Shown piece by piece: positions 1 to 14,000 of a stretch of DNA of 64,000 nucleotides. The notes under the pieces were generated by a model that saw only the letters and a program-made list of their open reading frames with translations, was not told where the DNA came from and searched no databases. Both the position numbers and the translations under genes were made by a program. Within the stretch, counting starts at the first letter, position 1. Every line of letters starts with the position of its first letter. Source of the DNA: Apostichopus japonicus (taxonomy: Eukaryota > Echinodermata > Holothuroidea > Aspidochirotida > Stichopodidae); assembly GCF_037975245.1 (NCBI RefSeq), contig NC_092566.1:4280001-4344000 (forward strand), in the 5' to 3' direction.

Positions 1-392
1 AAAAGTTATTCGTTACTTCTTGTAGTTCCTATTTTATAAAAAGTTATTCTTTCCCTCTTAGTCATATTTAGGGATCTTTTTCTTTTCAATAACTGTGTAC
101 AGTACAGGAGCGAAACCTTTGTGCCAGGACTACTTGGTCATGACTAGAAAAACAATCATGTTCCTCTTTGCAGCTATAACGAATTAATGATGTTCCTCTT
201 CCCTGTAAATATTCGTCTAGATTATCTGATAGCCTTCTGGCTCTGTTTTGTATTAAAAAGAAATGGCTTGTATTTAGTTCCTCCATTAGATTGTCTTGTA
301 TCACACCTAACAAAACGCTTTGTTCATGATTTCTGAATGTGGACGTGACACTTCCTCTTTTAAGCAAATGTTTTGATTCCGTCTTCTAACAG
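1..392. other. Intron sequence upstream of the first visible exon
   Basis: No coding motif recognised. It ends in an acceptor (gtcttctaacag), so the gene continues to the left of the window. Confidence 0.6.
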
Positions 393-2080
393 GCTGGGGA
401 GTTCTGCAACGACTGTGAAATCGATGTCGGTTTGCTCACCGAGCAACTGGAGAAAGCAAGCACAGAGGTAGGGTATGAAAGAAAGGCTCATTATCTCATT
501 TCTAATCTTCAGTGCCTTACCCTGCCCCATCAGTCCCTCTCTTGGCCAGCCTACTCCATTGTGATTTTTAGTACAGTGACATTGACCGGTGTTACTCGGG
601 TCCTGATTGATGGACAGAAGGGTGGTGTCTCTTTTCCTTTTCTTTCTCTGCTAGCTACCCCACGCTTAAAGGAGATGATTGGCTTCACTCCTCACCTTAC
701 CCCTCTTCTTTATCCAATGCACTCCTATAGATATCGACAACACTCCTTTTAAAATTTATGTATTGACGTGATGAAAGATAAACAGAGGATGCCCACTGCT
801 CTTCACCCATCCAACAAGCCACCCCCCCCCCCCAAAATAAAATAAGGGCATAAAGAAGAACCTCAACAAATGTATTCTTTTGAAAGATAAAGATATTGAA
901 TTCGTCCTGAAGTCTCTGGAAAAAAGTCCCCAATGAATGAAAGATTGTGGGAATGGCTGTTATTTGTAACTTTCCAAAATTGCTAGATCCATTAGTACAT
1001 TACAAAATATGATTAAATATGTATATGTCAGTACATTTTCATTTGTGATTTTCCTACTTCTAGGATGAAATAATCCAGATTGTGGAAAAATTTTGCACAG
1101 ACCTGGGAGCACTGGCTGAAGACTGTAGACTTGTTGTAAATGCTTACGGCCCTGAAATGCTCAAGGCTCTCATCGAGAAATTGGTAAGAGTTTTGGCGGT
1201 ACCGTAGGGTTTGTTTCTGTAGTTTCTACAGTCTTGACAAAACTGATTTGAAACTGCCATTTGCTTGTTGTACTGTTCATTAAAGTCAAACTGTTTCATT
1301 GTTGTTGTTGTTGTAAGAGCAAAGAAATTATTGCTAGAACAAGATTCAAACCAGTGACCTCTACATTAAATTATTATCAGCTACTAAAAGCACTAACTTG
1401 AGCATTTGACCTCAAAGAGAGTTTAAAATCCAAATATTAATGACACAAAAACAACTTAAAAATGTTATTTTTAGGCAAAGGTAAAAGTTATGTACGGAAG
1501 AGACACCCGGAGATGAATGCCTAGTTATCTTACAAGAGGAGCCTGCACACTTAACAATTAACAGAAATGTGAATACATAGACAAATATGCTAATTGCAAT
1601 TTATGCCATGAATATTCATAAGTTAAGCCAATGTATATCATTATAGAATGAGTAAGTCTGTAAGACTTTGGTTTTTAAAATTTCTCTCGACATTTTTTTC
1701 TGCTGGTTATGTTCTAAGGTGCAGTTCTAGAAATATTTAAGACAAAAACTGTTTTACTCAAGAGAGATCGCAAATTATGCAAACATAACTTGCTGTGTTA
1801 ATCTCAAAGCCTTATTAATTTTACTTTCTTTGTAAAGCGCTTTGAGCAGTGACTTTTGTTTACTGATTTGGCGCTATATAAGTCTCATTTATTATGATTA
1901 TTATGTTTCATGTACGGTAGTTAGGATTGTGAAGGTTACATATTGTTAACTCCTTCTATTGACATCATCTTAGGTTGTAACATCTCATTTTCCGTCTTCT
2001 ACTTACCCTAGCAACCGGATCAAGTCTGTGCACTGCTGGGTTTCTGCAAACCAGATACATCTGTGACCGATCCACAAGAG
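393..2080 (+). CDS. SapB domain 1 (three exons)
   Basis: Exons A 393-467, B 1064-1183 and C 2012-2080, all phase 0 (25, 40 and 23 codons). Cysteines: FCNDC in A, KFC and EDC in B, VCALLGFC in C. B keeps a YGP motif (NAYGPEML). The donors are gtaggg, gtaaga and gttagt. This is the first domain visible; exons upstream of the window must supply the start codon and signal peptide. It diverges from the near-identical domains 9-14 and is followed by an unusually long intron. Confidence 0.9.
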
Positions 2081-5000
2081 GTTAGTGTTCAGTGACACGT
2101 GAATTTTATGAGTAAATTCAGTCATTTGACACATATATTATATAGCCCCTGCTTCCCAAACCTCTTTTCCCCTAGCCTATGCAAAGGTTTCATCTCCAAG
2201 AAAGAAAGAAAAACAAGAGGAAATACTGCAAACGTTTGAATGATTCCCATTCAATTAAATTGAAACGTGTGATAATAACAATAAAAGTGAAAGAAGGACG
2301 AGGGCAGAAAAATGTTTAGAATCAAATGAATTCAATAATTACTCGCTATTTAAAATTCTATTGATGAATGAGTTTCAACCCCTGTCTCTATTTTAACTCT
2401 TGAGTATACCTAGCAGCTACACTACATCAAATTGCTCTAAATTTAGCAAACAGACAAGGAAAGCTTTTCCCACAAGTTTCTAGTCTCACTTTGTCTCAGA
2501 GGCAACTGGTAAACTGTTTTTAAGAGTCAGTCTGGATATATCATGTAAATGTTAAGTTTGGTAACATCATGTCATTCCTTCCTCTCCCAGTGTAATAAGC
2601 ATGTTACAAGTTACAACAAGCATAGATTTTCTTTCTAGAAGCCATCATGTCAATAGCCTACTTAGCTTGCTGAGGGCCTACATATTTATGTATTAAATCA
2701 CTGTGTATAGGTTCGGCTGTCACAAGCATGTGAGGAGTTGTCACAGAATTATAATTCCAGTACAGAGTGCAGTGAGGCAGAAGTTGAGGCTTCAATGAGG
2801 TTTACTTTTGTTGCCAGAATATCCCTTTGGCTTTGCAAAGTATTCCGATTCTACGGCATCTCTGCTCTGGTCGACCCATTTTACTCACAACGTTAAACCT
2901 ACGCTAGACGTTATACACGTAACCCCCGTGGGATCCGTTTCATGTGTCGGCATGAATAATATTGACCTTTTTGTGAAAACAATGGACAGATAGGAACAAA
3001 AGCTATCACTCGAAAACCTTGCCAAGATTTGGCAGAGTGCTTCTGATTCTCTCGAAGGAAGTGAGAGGTTTGTAGTCGGTTAATGGCTAACGAAGTGTGA
3101 AATGTGGCAAAACTTTCACTTTCATTTCAAGTAGTAATTTTGATATGATATGTGACACAGGCCTCTGTATGATCAAATTTCTTTGATACTTTACACTGAT
3201 TCTTTTCACATCTGGGTTGTAACTTTTTGGTTAAGTCATGCAATCTCGACAATCCTGGATAGAGGGGAAGGGGATGGGACAGGAATGGGATGGGGAAGGG
3301 GGGCGGGTGGAAGGGATAGTACCATGCCTGGGAAGCAAGTGTGAGTTAAGAATGTATTCTCATTTTCATAAAATAGGTAGGGAAAACTGAAGACCCCAAA
3401 AAGGTGGGTGGGGGAGGGGGGGTTGTGGGCAGACGACATAGTTGTCCCTGCATTTGAGATCGTACTGTATTTTAATTCTGATACCTCCCAATTAAATGCC
3501 AAATTAAAACAGTAATAAAAAAAAGGGAACAAAAAGTAGAAACTAATATTGAAAGAAGAAAGGAAATTATCAGTAAATTAGAAATGCTCTTTCAATATTG
3601 TATTAATAATTGTCCAGTCAGTTTTCTTTCTCTAATATGCTGACAGAGAGTTTTTTATGCTTGTGCTACCTTTTCTGGCAATTCAAGGCTGTCAATGCTT
3701 TGTCAAAGTCATATAAATTTGCAAATACTGTACACTAAGTAGGACAACTAGCTAGATTTCAGCCATTTGGAGCAATTGGCTAATTAATGCTCAGTACTGT
3801 ACCGCTGTGTACTGTCTTCTCATATCATGCTTCAAAGTACTCGTACTGACAGTATGAACAGTTCCTAACTTTTCTTTGGTGCTAAAGCTAATACCACTCT
3901 TTACTGTCTTCTCCTATCATGCTTTGAAGCACTCATACTGACAGTATGAACAGTTCTTAACCTTTCTCTGGTGCTAATGCTAATACCACTCTATACTGTC
4001 TTCTCATATCGTGCTTCAAAGCACTCATACTTACAGTATAAACAGTTCCTAACCATTCTCTGATTCTAATACTAAACCACACTGTACTGCCTTCTCGTAT
4101 CATGCTTCAAGGCACTCATACTGACAGTATGAACAGTTCCTAACCTTTCTCTGGTGCTAATGCTAATACCACTCTATACTGTCTTCTCCTATCATGCTTT
4201 GAAGCACTCATACTGAAAGTACAAACAGTTCCTAACCAATCTCTGATTCTCATGCTAATACCACTCTGTACTGTCTTCTCATATCTTGCTATGAAGCATT
4301 GGTACTGACAGTTTGAACAGTTCTTACACCCTGTGTGTGAGTAGTTCCAACCCCCTTATTCATACAGGATATTCATACTTTAAATACTCCTGTACATGTG
4401 CTTTGAAAGCATGACATCAAAGTATAGTTTGTAAAAAACCAAATTGTCCCAACTGAATGTATATTTGTTTCATCACATGAATACTAATTACCAAGTAATG
4501 AGTGATTCTATTGGACTTGTCACATTTTCAAAACCCTCAAATTTTTCCATAGTATCAAAAATCGCAAATATTAAATCCAATCTTTTCAATGTTTCCCACA
4601 TTTCCTGCCTTAGAACTGGAATTTTTTAGAACTGGAAACTGTGACATTTTTAAAGCTAAATGAGCCAAATTATTTTTTATTTTATCTTATCTTTTTTTAT
4701 ATTTTACTGTGATAAAAACAAAACACGCCAAGATATTCTTTTTTCTTATGATCTTACTAAATTAATAAGGAAGTGTGATAACATTTTATATAATTAGGAA
4801 GTAAAACTAAAAGAAAACTAATAAAATATATTTTTGATTTTATAATTATTATTTTATTATATTATATGATTTATCTTATTTTTTTTATCTTTTACTGTGA
4901 TAAAAACGAAACACGCCAAGATATTCTTGTTTCTTATGATCCTACTAAATTAATAAGGAAGTGTGATAACATTTTATATTAGGAAGTAAAACTGAAAGAA

Positions 5001-8000
5001 AACTAATAAAATATCAGAAGTTAATCAGACCATGGGGTAGCTTAATTGCACATTGCTGATTTTGTCAGTAAGTTAAGGTCTTAAACTAGATCTAAGATTG
5101 CATTACTGTCACGAAAAATGTGATTTGTGTTCTCAAATCCTTCACACACAAGACCGAAGACTTGATCAAGTCTAAATATAACATCATCGGGCCACATGTG
5201 CTTACATTTTTTTTCTCTCACCCTTATTCATTACAATGTTTAAATTCCTTAATGGAAATGTCCATAGCAAATTACTAAAGTGTAACTATTTGATCTGATT
5301 GGCCTTCGGTTTCAACAGTTTTACCAAAGTTCTACCTTGGAAAATATGATAAGAAACACTCAGAGAAAGTCAAATGTCTCAGATCCCAGTGGCACTTTAT
5401 GGCATCACAGATTTACAAAATGACACCTCCCAGACACAACTTTAATACTAGGATATTTCACAAACGGAGCAAGATTTCTCTTAGCTGCTTGGGGGAAGGG
5501 GGGGGGGGGAGTGGTGGAAGTGGTGAAGTGGGGTGTTGTTCATCACAAAGATCTCTGTCACATAAGTTATAGATGATCTTTGTAGTTTTGTCCCCCTTTA
5601 AGTATAATACATGGCTTGGTGAGGTTGAAACGATATGCACAAAACTGAACCGCAGAATGCAGTCATTTGTTTCCTGTTTGTCTTTAAAAATAGCCCTAAG
5701 GAAACAAACAACGGTATGAGATATCTCTCAGCCGTTGTCTTAAACTGAAGAATCAATTTCTCTAAGTTGGGATTGTTTTTTCAATTAATGTTTTCATTCT
5801 GTATATAATTAGTATTTGACTTTTCTTTTCACTCATTGCAAAACCAAAAAACCTGTAGGCACATCGATGGTACGTAACCTGATTTCCTCTTTGTAAACCT
5901 CTGAAGGTATTTCCTTCTCAAGTTTTAACCAAAAAAAAATGTTTTACTTTTTAAAGTCACAATAATCATGTCTAAGTGGAGCTTGTCAAATATTGCTAAA
6001 GAGGTTTTCAGAAAACTTATACTTTTCTGGAGGTTCAAGCTCTCCCGCATATTCTCAGTCATTGAAGAAAAATTTAAACATTTAAGTACTTACTTGTCTT
6101 ATTGCGTTAGAGTGAGTCGATGCTTTGTGGGTCGCAGTATCAAACTAAATTTTGAAGGAGTGTCAAGACAACTGACCATTATCTGTCATTCTAGCATATT
6201 TAAAGGGTGTGAAGACTCGCACAAAAAGAAATGCCTAATGCCGGTAATCTGACCTAGTTTGGAATGAGTTGTAACAGAAGTGTTAGACACCACCATCGAT
6301 CCCAGAAAATACGCACACAGCTTGCTACCTTCGGTAATTAGGCACTAGTGTACAGTCAGTACATACAGCTGCGGTCAATACCCACAGCACAGTGTACAAA
6401 CGATACAGCAATGGACATCTCAGGTCCAGCTAAAGATAACAAGGTATCACGTTTCATTACTGTCTGCATTTTGTAGCGACAAGCAGAAAACTTCACTTGC
6501 AAGCAATGGAAAGTCAACTTTTTCAGAGCGCACCACGTAGTTTGGGGCGAGTCTTTAATGCCTTCAACGGCAACACACAAAGATTTTCTAGCATACGTGT
6601 ACACCATGTAAGAGATCAGAATTAAGACTAACACTTGATTTACTTTACACGGTCTATAATGTACAGTACAATCTGTACTCTTTGAAACTGTAAATGAAAG
6701 TAAATCTATGTGTTTGGGGGTCGTTCTTCCATACTGTACATACCGATAAAGGCACTATTTGTATGCTACAGTAGTTCTAGAAGGATTACGATTTTCAATC
6801 AGTCTCTCTGTAGGTAACAATTCAGTTATAGCTATCCAGTGAGCCGTTGCAATGCCCTCCCTAAAAAAATGGATGCCTGCATTCCATTTGTTTACTTAAA
6901 ATATGTATATACATGTCAGGGTTCTGCCGCTGCCGGTCGGCGCCGGTCGGGCCCGACCAGCACGCTGAATTACCGACCGCCACAATCTGCCTGAGTGACT
7001 TTTCCGACCGGCACTTATTTTTGATAGGAACTCCCAAAAAACAACTCCATATCCGGAGGGTCGACCGTACAGAAACAATCTGTTTGAGACTAGGGGAAAT
7101 CCAGTTCATAACTGTTCAAAATATCCAACACATCACAGTGTCAATTCGCAGCACATGTACCGTGGCAGTTGGGTAGGGTTAAACACTGCAGTAATAAACG
7201 CTGTTCGAAGGTTCACTGCATGATATCGCGCAGTTGATCGGAGTTATTCACTAGTTTACTGTTTATTTGTACATAAAATTACACTCAGATTTTGTATTCA
7301 CTACTCGATACATGAGAAGCAGCGTTAGTCGCTCAGTGTGTATATCATAACTGTCATAAATTAAGTCAGTTCCGGCGAGAAGAGATAGAAAGAAGACAAC
7401 CATTTTGCTGAGTTCCTCTACTCAGTAATTACTGTTGTAATTATGTGATATCCTTTCAATGGACCGATTTCATAGGCCCGATGTTGAAGAAATGAGAGAG
7501 AATACATAATTCATTATGATTCGTCTTTATTTGGGAGTGGACTCTCACTCACTGTCCATCTAAAATTATCATCTCAGCCTGAATGATTTATTTAATAGGC
7601 ACCACCGGCTGGTCTGTACTCTGGTGCTCCAGATATTTGTCCTAACTTTTTTCATTAATTATGAAAAATTCCAGACGTGAGATCTCATTTCAAAGCTGTC
7701 TACATGTGGCTCAGAATACACGGGAAGGGCCGTTTCCGGCCATCTGGGAGGTTTCCAAAACCCAAAATTTTCTTGTACGCTCCGCGCCAACCGATGGTGG
7801 CGCTCCGCTTAGATAGCCCTGCCAGCACTCAATCCACCCTGGGCAGAACCCTGACATGTGTATCTGTGATTTTACCAAAAGTGGTTTTATTTTAACTAAA
7901 ATATTTAATTGTTTTCTGAAGAGAACGTTTTGCACTTACTACCCAACTTCTGTTGATTATATTAGTAATTAGTAGATTCAGTTATAATTAGTAAAGAACT

Positions 8001-11000
8001 ACAATGTTGTTTGCACTTGACTGTTTTCAGATGGTAAGAGTGGTAATCAGCTACATTGAAACCACTTGAGCTTTGTTTATTTATATATTTGTTTTTAAAT
8101 GGGTATCGATACACATCTCAAAGAGCACAAAAGTGCAACAGTTTATGTTATGGATTTAGCAACAAGTGTATGCTTGAACGCTACAGTAGATTTATCTTTG
8201 TATTTCGTCATGTGATTTGATAAAGCAGCTCCTACCCTGGGTTTTTTTTTTGATTTTTTTTTTTTTTTTTAGGTCAACATTTGTTTTACTAAAGGTCTGT
8301 GAAATAATCGGGAGATAAGTTACAGTCACATGCCTGAGTTCCTTAATAAGTAAACTAAATACTTTGTGAGGGAAGCTGCCTCCCGATGGCACATCTTGAT
8401 TGAGTACGATTAATTACCATAGCTGACAATATCATTTACATACTACAGGCTCGATCTGGAGTCAATACCCAAAACTTTTCTGCAACACGTACAGTAAGAC
8501 ATTCTTCCGTCAAAGAACTGATTTTAAAACAATGGAATGAACAAATTTATGATTTCAAAATTAATGAACTGATCATGGAAAAGAATGGGATGATTTATGT
8601 CCACCAAAAAAAAAAAGGTTTTAATAATTTATAGTTAACCAATTGCTTGATGTATGGAAATGTATTTCTAGATTTGGTTGGTATTTCAATGTTGACACAG
8701 TCAAAGTATAGAGGACAGATAATAGTTAGAGTAACTATATGTGTGGTTGGTCAGTGTGCAACAGCATTGAAAACGTTAATTATTAAAATCAACTCTAAAA
8801 GCTGCTGAAGTCCTTGTGAACGTCATGTTTACATGTTTTGCTTGTCATGCTTTAAGGTTTTCCAGGAAATTAAATGTGATAATATTAAAGGAAAATTTCT
8901 TTTGGAATGTACATTAATTCTGATCATAAAATTTAGAGTTAAAAAACACCATATGGTAACTGAATCTGATCAAGCGATCCTCTGTAGTAGGGTCAAAGAT
9001 ATCCGTTTGTCTGCCCATTGTCTTGGCTGTAATGTTGAAAGGTTGAACTGAGGTTAAAGAAAAGAATGTCTGTAAAATCTTTTCTATAAGTTCACCTTGT
9101 CCAGAAAAGATTCTCATAGTAGCCATTTGTATTCGTTTCTGATGAAAGTTCTGTCTCAAAAATTTGTTTTATCTACCATCTCAGAATTTGAAACGTTTAA
9201 ATGATGGCCTTAGGCAGAATGTTAGTCCTGACTTCTTCGTAAACTTTTACTGCTAGTAACATTTTTGTTAGCAGAGCTGGTTTTAAAGGTGTATATTCGC
9301 CTTTGAAATATGCTAAATCTGTTGAATGCTCCTTAAAAGGCGAAATATCACTTTCTGCTTTTAACTTTCCTTTTCCTTACCTCCATAATCTATAATTGCT
9401 AAAAATGATTTGAATTTTCTATCCAACAGGACCAGTCTGCTCAAATCATGTTGCAGTTGATGGACAGAGCTAGCAGTAAACTATTGGAAATTCTTGGAAC
9501 TCAGGTATTTAAAATTGACGTAATTTTTGTTTAGTTTCATATTTGTATGTATTGTCCAGATTGGTTTAAAAACAGGAAATTATTCAACTTTGTGATAATG
9601 TTGTAAACTTAGTGTCTCTTTGGTGTATACTACAGTGATTGTACAAAGCTTTTAGCAGTTAGAATATCAAATCATATTATTTATATTTACAAAACCAACA
9701 TGATTTCGTTTTTTTTCTCTCTCTTTAATGGGTCCATGTGTGCACCTGAGCTACAGTAAATAAGGCAGAAGCCTCGCAAATCGCAAACATTTTTTTGGAA
9801 GTAATGTCATAATGTACTGTTCACACAGAAGATAAACTTTTAACTGCAAATAATGTTTGTTTCACTTCTTTGTGCCTTTCGGTTTATCACTGTACAGTGA
9901 TACACAAGATATGCAGGTTGTATATATAGTCAAAGCTGTATGCATAAATGCAGTAGTTATATATGTGAAAAAGAAATGTTTTTTTTTTTTTTAAATGTAG
10001 TGTCATACTGTAAGTGTATGTCAGTCGTACGCTCATACTGTACCTACGGAAACTACACTGAAGTTCACCGATCACTTGTAACAATGAACATGTACTTGTT
10101 TGCATTACATGTTAAAGACAAAAGACACTTTCACTTTTGAGTGTAGGTTGTAAGAACAGTACTATGTGTGAATGGTAGGGATATCTTTGAGTAAGGTGAT
10201 AGTTGGGCACTGTACACTGGCTATGTAAATATTCATGAGTGATATCGCTGAAGAATGTTAGAATGAGCTAGATAGTAACTATGCGATATTTTATGATGCT
10301 TTCAGGAAGTTTAGAATACACTAGGATAGATATATGCCAAAAATAGGGATATATTCTGTTGGGAAAGCCTTTTGCATTTATTGGCATACACCAGGGATGT
10401 CTGTTAGAAGAGTGAACAGTGCACTGTGGATATGTGAAGGAGGACTGTACAATGTACAATGCCATAAAAGGTATATGTGAACACTAGGCTTCTCTTTTAG
10501 CACAGTTTAGAGTACAGTGTTGACATATTAACACCACAGATGTCATTAAGGAAGGTTTGGAATGCACATTGTTGTTATGTGAACCCTACGTGTGTCTTTA
10601 GTGCAGTCTAGAGTACGATGTGGGCATGTGAACACCACAAATGTCATTACGGAAGGTTTAAAATGCTTAATGCTGTACATATGTGAACCTTGGGTGTGTC
10701 TTTAGCGCAGTCTAGAGTACAATATGGACATGTGAACACCACAAATGTCATTAGGGAAGGTTTGGAATGCACATTGTTGTTATGTGAACCCTACGTGTGT
10801 CTTTAGTGCAGTCTAGAGTACGATGTGGGCATGTGAACACCACAAATGTCATTACGGAAGGTTTAAAATGCTTAATGTTGCACATATGTTAACCCTAGGC
10901 ATGTCTTTAGCGCAGTCTAGAGTACAATATGGACATGTGAACACTACAGATGTCATCAAAGGAATAACGAAGTCAGGGATCAAAAACAATTTATTTTATT

Positions 11001-14000
11001 CAGTAACCTTTACAACTCTCTAATATTCGATTTTTAAGTGATCCACTTCCTGCTTGACTGAATACGCTCGCTTTGCAATGTCGTCGTGGTCGTCGCATCT
11101 CTTTCTCTGGCTGCACTTGGAAATATCAGAAAGATGGCGAAAAATGTTATCAAAACAACAACAAATAAGCAACTAATCATCCGTCTTCCACACTGGTAAT
11201 AAAGTTGAGAGTGTAGAGAACAACTATCTGTGTCACTGCTGGGTCAGTTCTCCCCCATTTGCTTTAATAAGTTGCTCGAAAAGCAGTAAATCAAACCGTT
11301 TCGTATGCTCTCCGTTCGCAGCTTTTTGCAGGGGACAAAATGTGCACCGACTGTACGAATTTCATCGGTGATGTCAAGAAGCTCCTGAATAATGCCACCG
11401 TCGAGGTAATGCGATAGCATCGTACCAACAACCCCCCCCCCCCCTTTTTATTAGACATTGAAAAAACAGGCATGAGCTTTTTCTGTGAATTCGCGGAATA
11501 TCTGTGATTTCTTTTCTACCTCGGGGACAAAAACTATTATTCTAACACACTGTATCATATGCAAACTGGAGCCTATACTGCAATTTTTGCAAAGTTCTGT
11601 GATTTTGATTTTTACCCTAGGGCTCATCCCTGAAAAAAGTTTAAAAAAACGAAAATAAAAGCGCTGGGATGAAAAACATATATCTATAAATTTCGTAGGT
11701 TCTTAGTATATTAAGTCAGAACTGGCAGATTAACGGAATATCTGGGAATTCGGAGGAGTTAGGTTTTTTGACCTAGCCGTTGATTCTCTCTGAATATTAC
11801 TGACTTATTTTTTTTTAAGATAGTACAAAAGTTCAGGAAGTCTAGTCAAACGTGTGAAGTAATCAACCTTGCGTAGAAACATTAAGGAAGTACCTCTGTC
11901 ATCTCAGAACGAGTTTTTTTTTGTATATTTATGTTTGAAAAGTGTCAAAACAAGCAAGAAAAGTTTTGCTCATTTCCCTTACATTATAATTCTAATTATG
12001 TTTGTCATTTCTTTATTGATATTTTTTTTTATTTGTCGTCAGGCTATGATCACCGGTGAAGTCAAAAGACTGTGCCAGTACTTGGGAGCGTACAAGACTG
12101 AATGCGAACTCATTGTGACTACTCTCGTACCACAGGGAATCGGTCAACTGGTGGAAAAAATTGTGAGTGGTGATGATGCATTGTCTGCTTTTAATAGAGA
12201 TCCTAGTACAGGGACATCGAGAGCCAGTTTCGACCCAGACCGCCCCCCCCCCCTTTTTGAAGTCCTTATTTTAGTGTTCAACATATTTGAAAATGAAAAT
12301 TCATGATGCTATTACCTCCCATATCTTCTGGGACACCCCAGTTGACTGTAAGCCTCAGAGCTGTATCCCATTGAACCCCCCGTCCCCTCCCCTCCTCTCC
12401 TTCTCCATCAGGAATTTCCAAGTACAAGTACTTTCTCTGAATTCTTTCACTGGCATGAAAAGGGTTCTTGACATATATGTTCAAGTACCCCTAGAAAGCA
12501 ATATTTTGAAACCAATAATATTTCTCCTATCACCAATAACTCCTAGTGTATTCCCATTACCTTACAGTAACCTTTTAAACACCATACTGAATGATTTTAT
12601 AAATGTTTTAGGGGTGCTTGGTGTGGAGTGGGTGAGGTGATGAACAGTGCCAGTAGACATTAAAGTGTGATTCTCATAGAAGAAAATTTATAGTCAACCG
12701 ATCATAGGAGCTGGGGCGTTCAACTTTCATATATATATGCCTGTGAACAAATTATAATGGAGGATATGATCTTACAGGAAGTCATAACCTGTCAGTTCAT
12801 TTGAGAAGTTCCAGGTTTTGTACACAAACGTATTAAATAACACTTAGAATGTGTTATTTGGCGGATTTTGAGCAAGTATCTTGTTTCAATCCGATAAGGA
12901 AGGTCATAATTCAACTGTAGGCGTTTGTCACCTGTATCGAACAATATATATATATATTGTTCGATACAGGTGACAAACGCCTACAGTTGAATTATGACCT
13001 TCCTTATCGGTTTAGAACCTCTGGACATACAATCAGCGTCCATAGCCAAGTGGTTAGGGTATCCGCATATAAAGCGGGAGGCCCGGTTTTGAATCCCGGT
13101 GGAGGCTGGAAGTTGTTTCACTGTTCTAAATTTTCCAACTCATTACGTTTTCAATTATATATATTCATTTGCCTTTGTCGTTTACCTCCATTTCATTAAC
13201 AAAAGTCTGTTCAAAGGACCTCTTTCGAGATTCGGCTTTAGGAATCACAAATGACTTCGAGTTGGTTAGAATCATGTTTGATCTCTAGAGTAAGGCAAAA
13301 TATGTCACCAAAACAGAACTAGTATTGTTTGATACAGGTGACAAACGCCTACAGTGGAATTACGACCTTCCTTACCGGGTTTGAACCTCTGGACATACAC
13401 TCAGCGTCCATAGCCTAGTGGTTAGGTGTCCGCATATAAAGCAGGAGGCCAGGGTTCGAATCCCGGTGGAGGCTGGAAGTTTCTTCACTGTTCTAAATTT
13501 TCCAACTCATGACGATTTCAATTATATATGTATATATATATATATATATTTAAATATGTATGTATATATATATATGTATGTATATATATTTGTATATACA
13601 TTTTATGATTATTAACCAGCTTGGACAATTTTTATTTCTACATAAATCTAAAATATCCTTGTGAAATGTGCTTCAGATGAGTACACCACAAATGAGTTGA
13701 TCGTAGAAAAAAACATGAAAGTTGAAAATATAAACTGTAAAGTAAAGAAGGTCTTGAATATATGTCTGATTTCTTCCACAGAATGCCAAACAAGACTGCT
13801 CCCAGATTGGATTCTGCAAAAGCCTACATTCCGATGAGCCTGTGCCCGAACCACCCACTGTTAGTATTTTAGTGGTTTCAAAAGTAGTTTTATGTCCTTT
13901 CATACCTCACCATCATTGCCTGGTTAACTTGAGTTTTCCGACATTTAAATTTTGGGGATCCTCGTTATGACGGTTAGAAAAGATTTTAAAAAATGTGGAA

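Larger units (their letters stand above)
2081..9429. other. 7.3-kb intron with satellite, DNA transposon and simple repeats
   Basis: The longest intron. No saposin exon seen. It holds G-rich tracts near 3255-3310 and 3400-3430, a 92-bp satellite (3797-4335), a duplicated AT-rich block (4668-5014) and an element with terminal inverted repeats (6911-7859). The 5968-6252 stretch is open for 94 codons but has no recognisable domain or splice context. Confidence 0.7.

Noticed and set aside
5968-6252. 94-codon open frame in the longest intron
   Set aside because: No saposin cysteine spacing, splice context or recognisable domain; the length is within chance for this much intron.
11332-11405. Alternative start of domain 2 exon A at the second AG (after tttttgcag)
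   Set aside because: It would shift the frame; only the upstream AG (exon from 11322) preserves the CxxC frame in phase 0.
13403-13474. Possible tRNA gene with ATA anticodon
   Set aside because: Acceptor and T stems have mismatches, and a sister copy 370 bp away has the same flanks. A tRNA-derived SINE explains it better.
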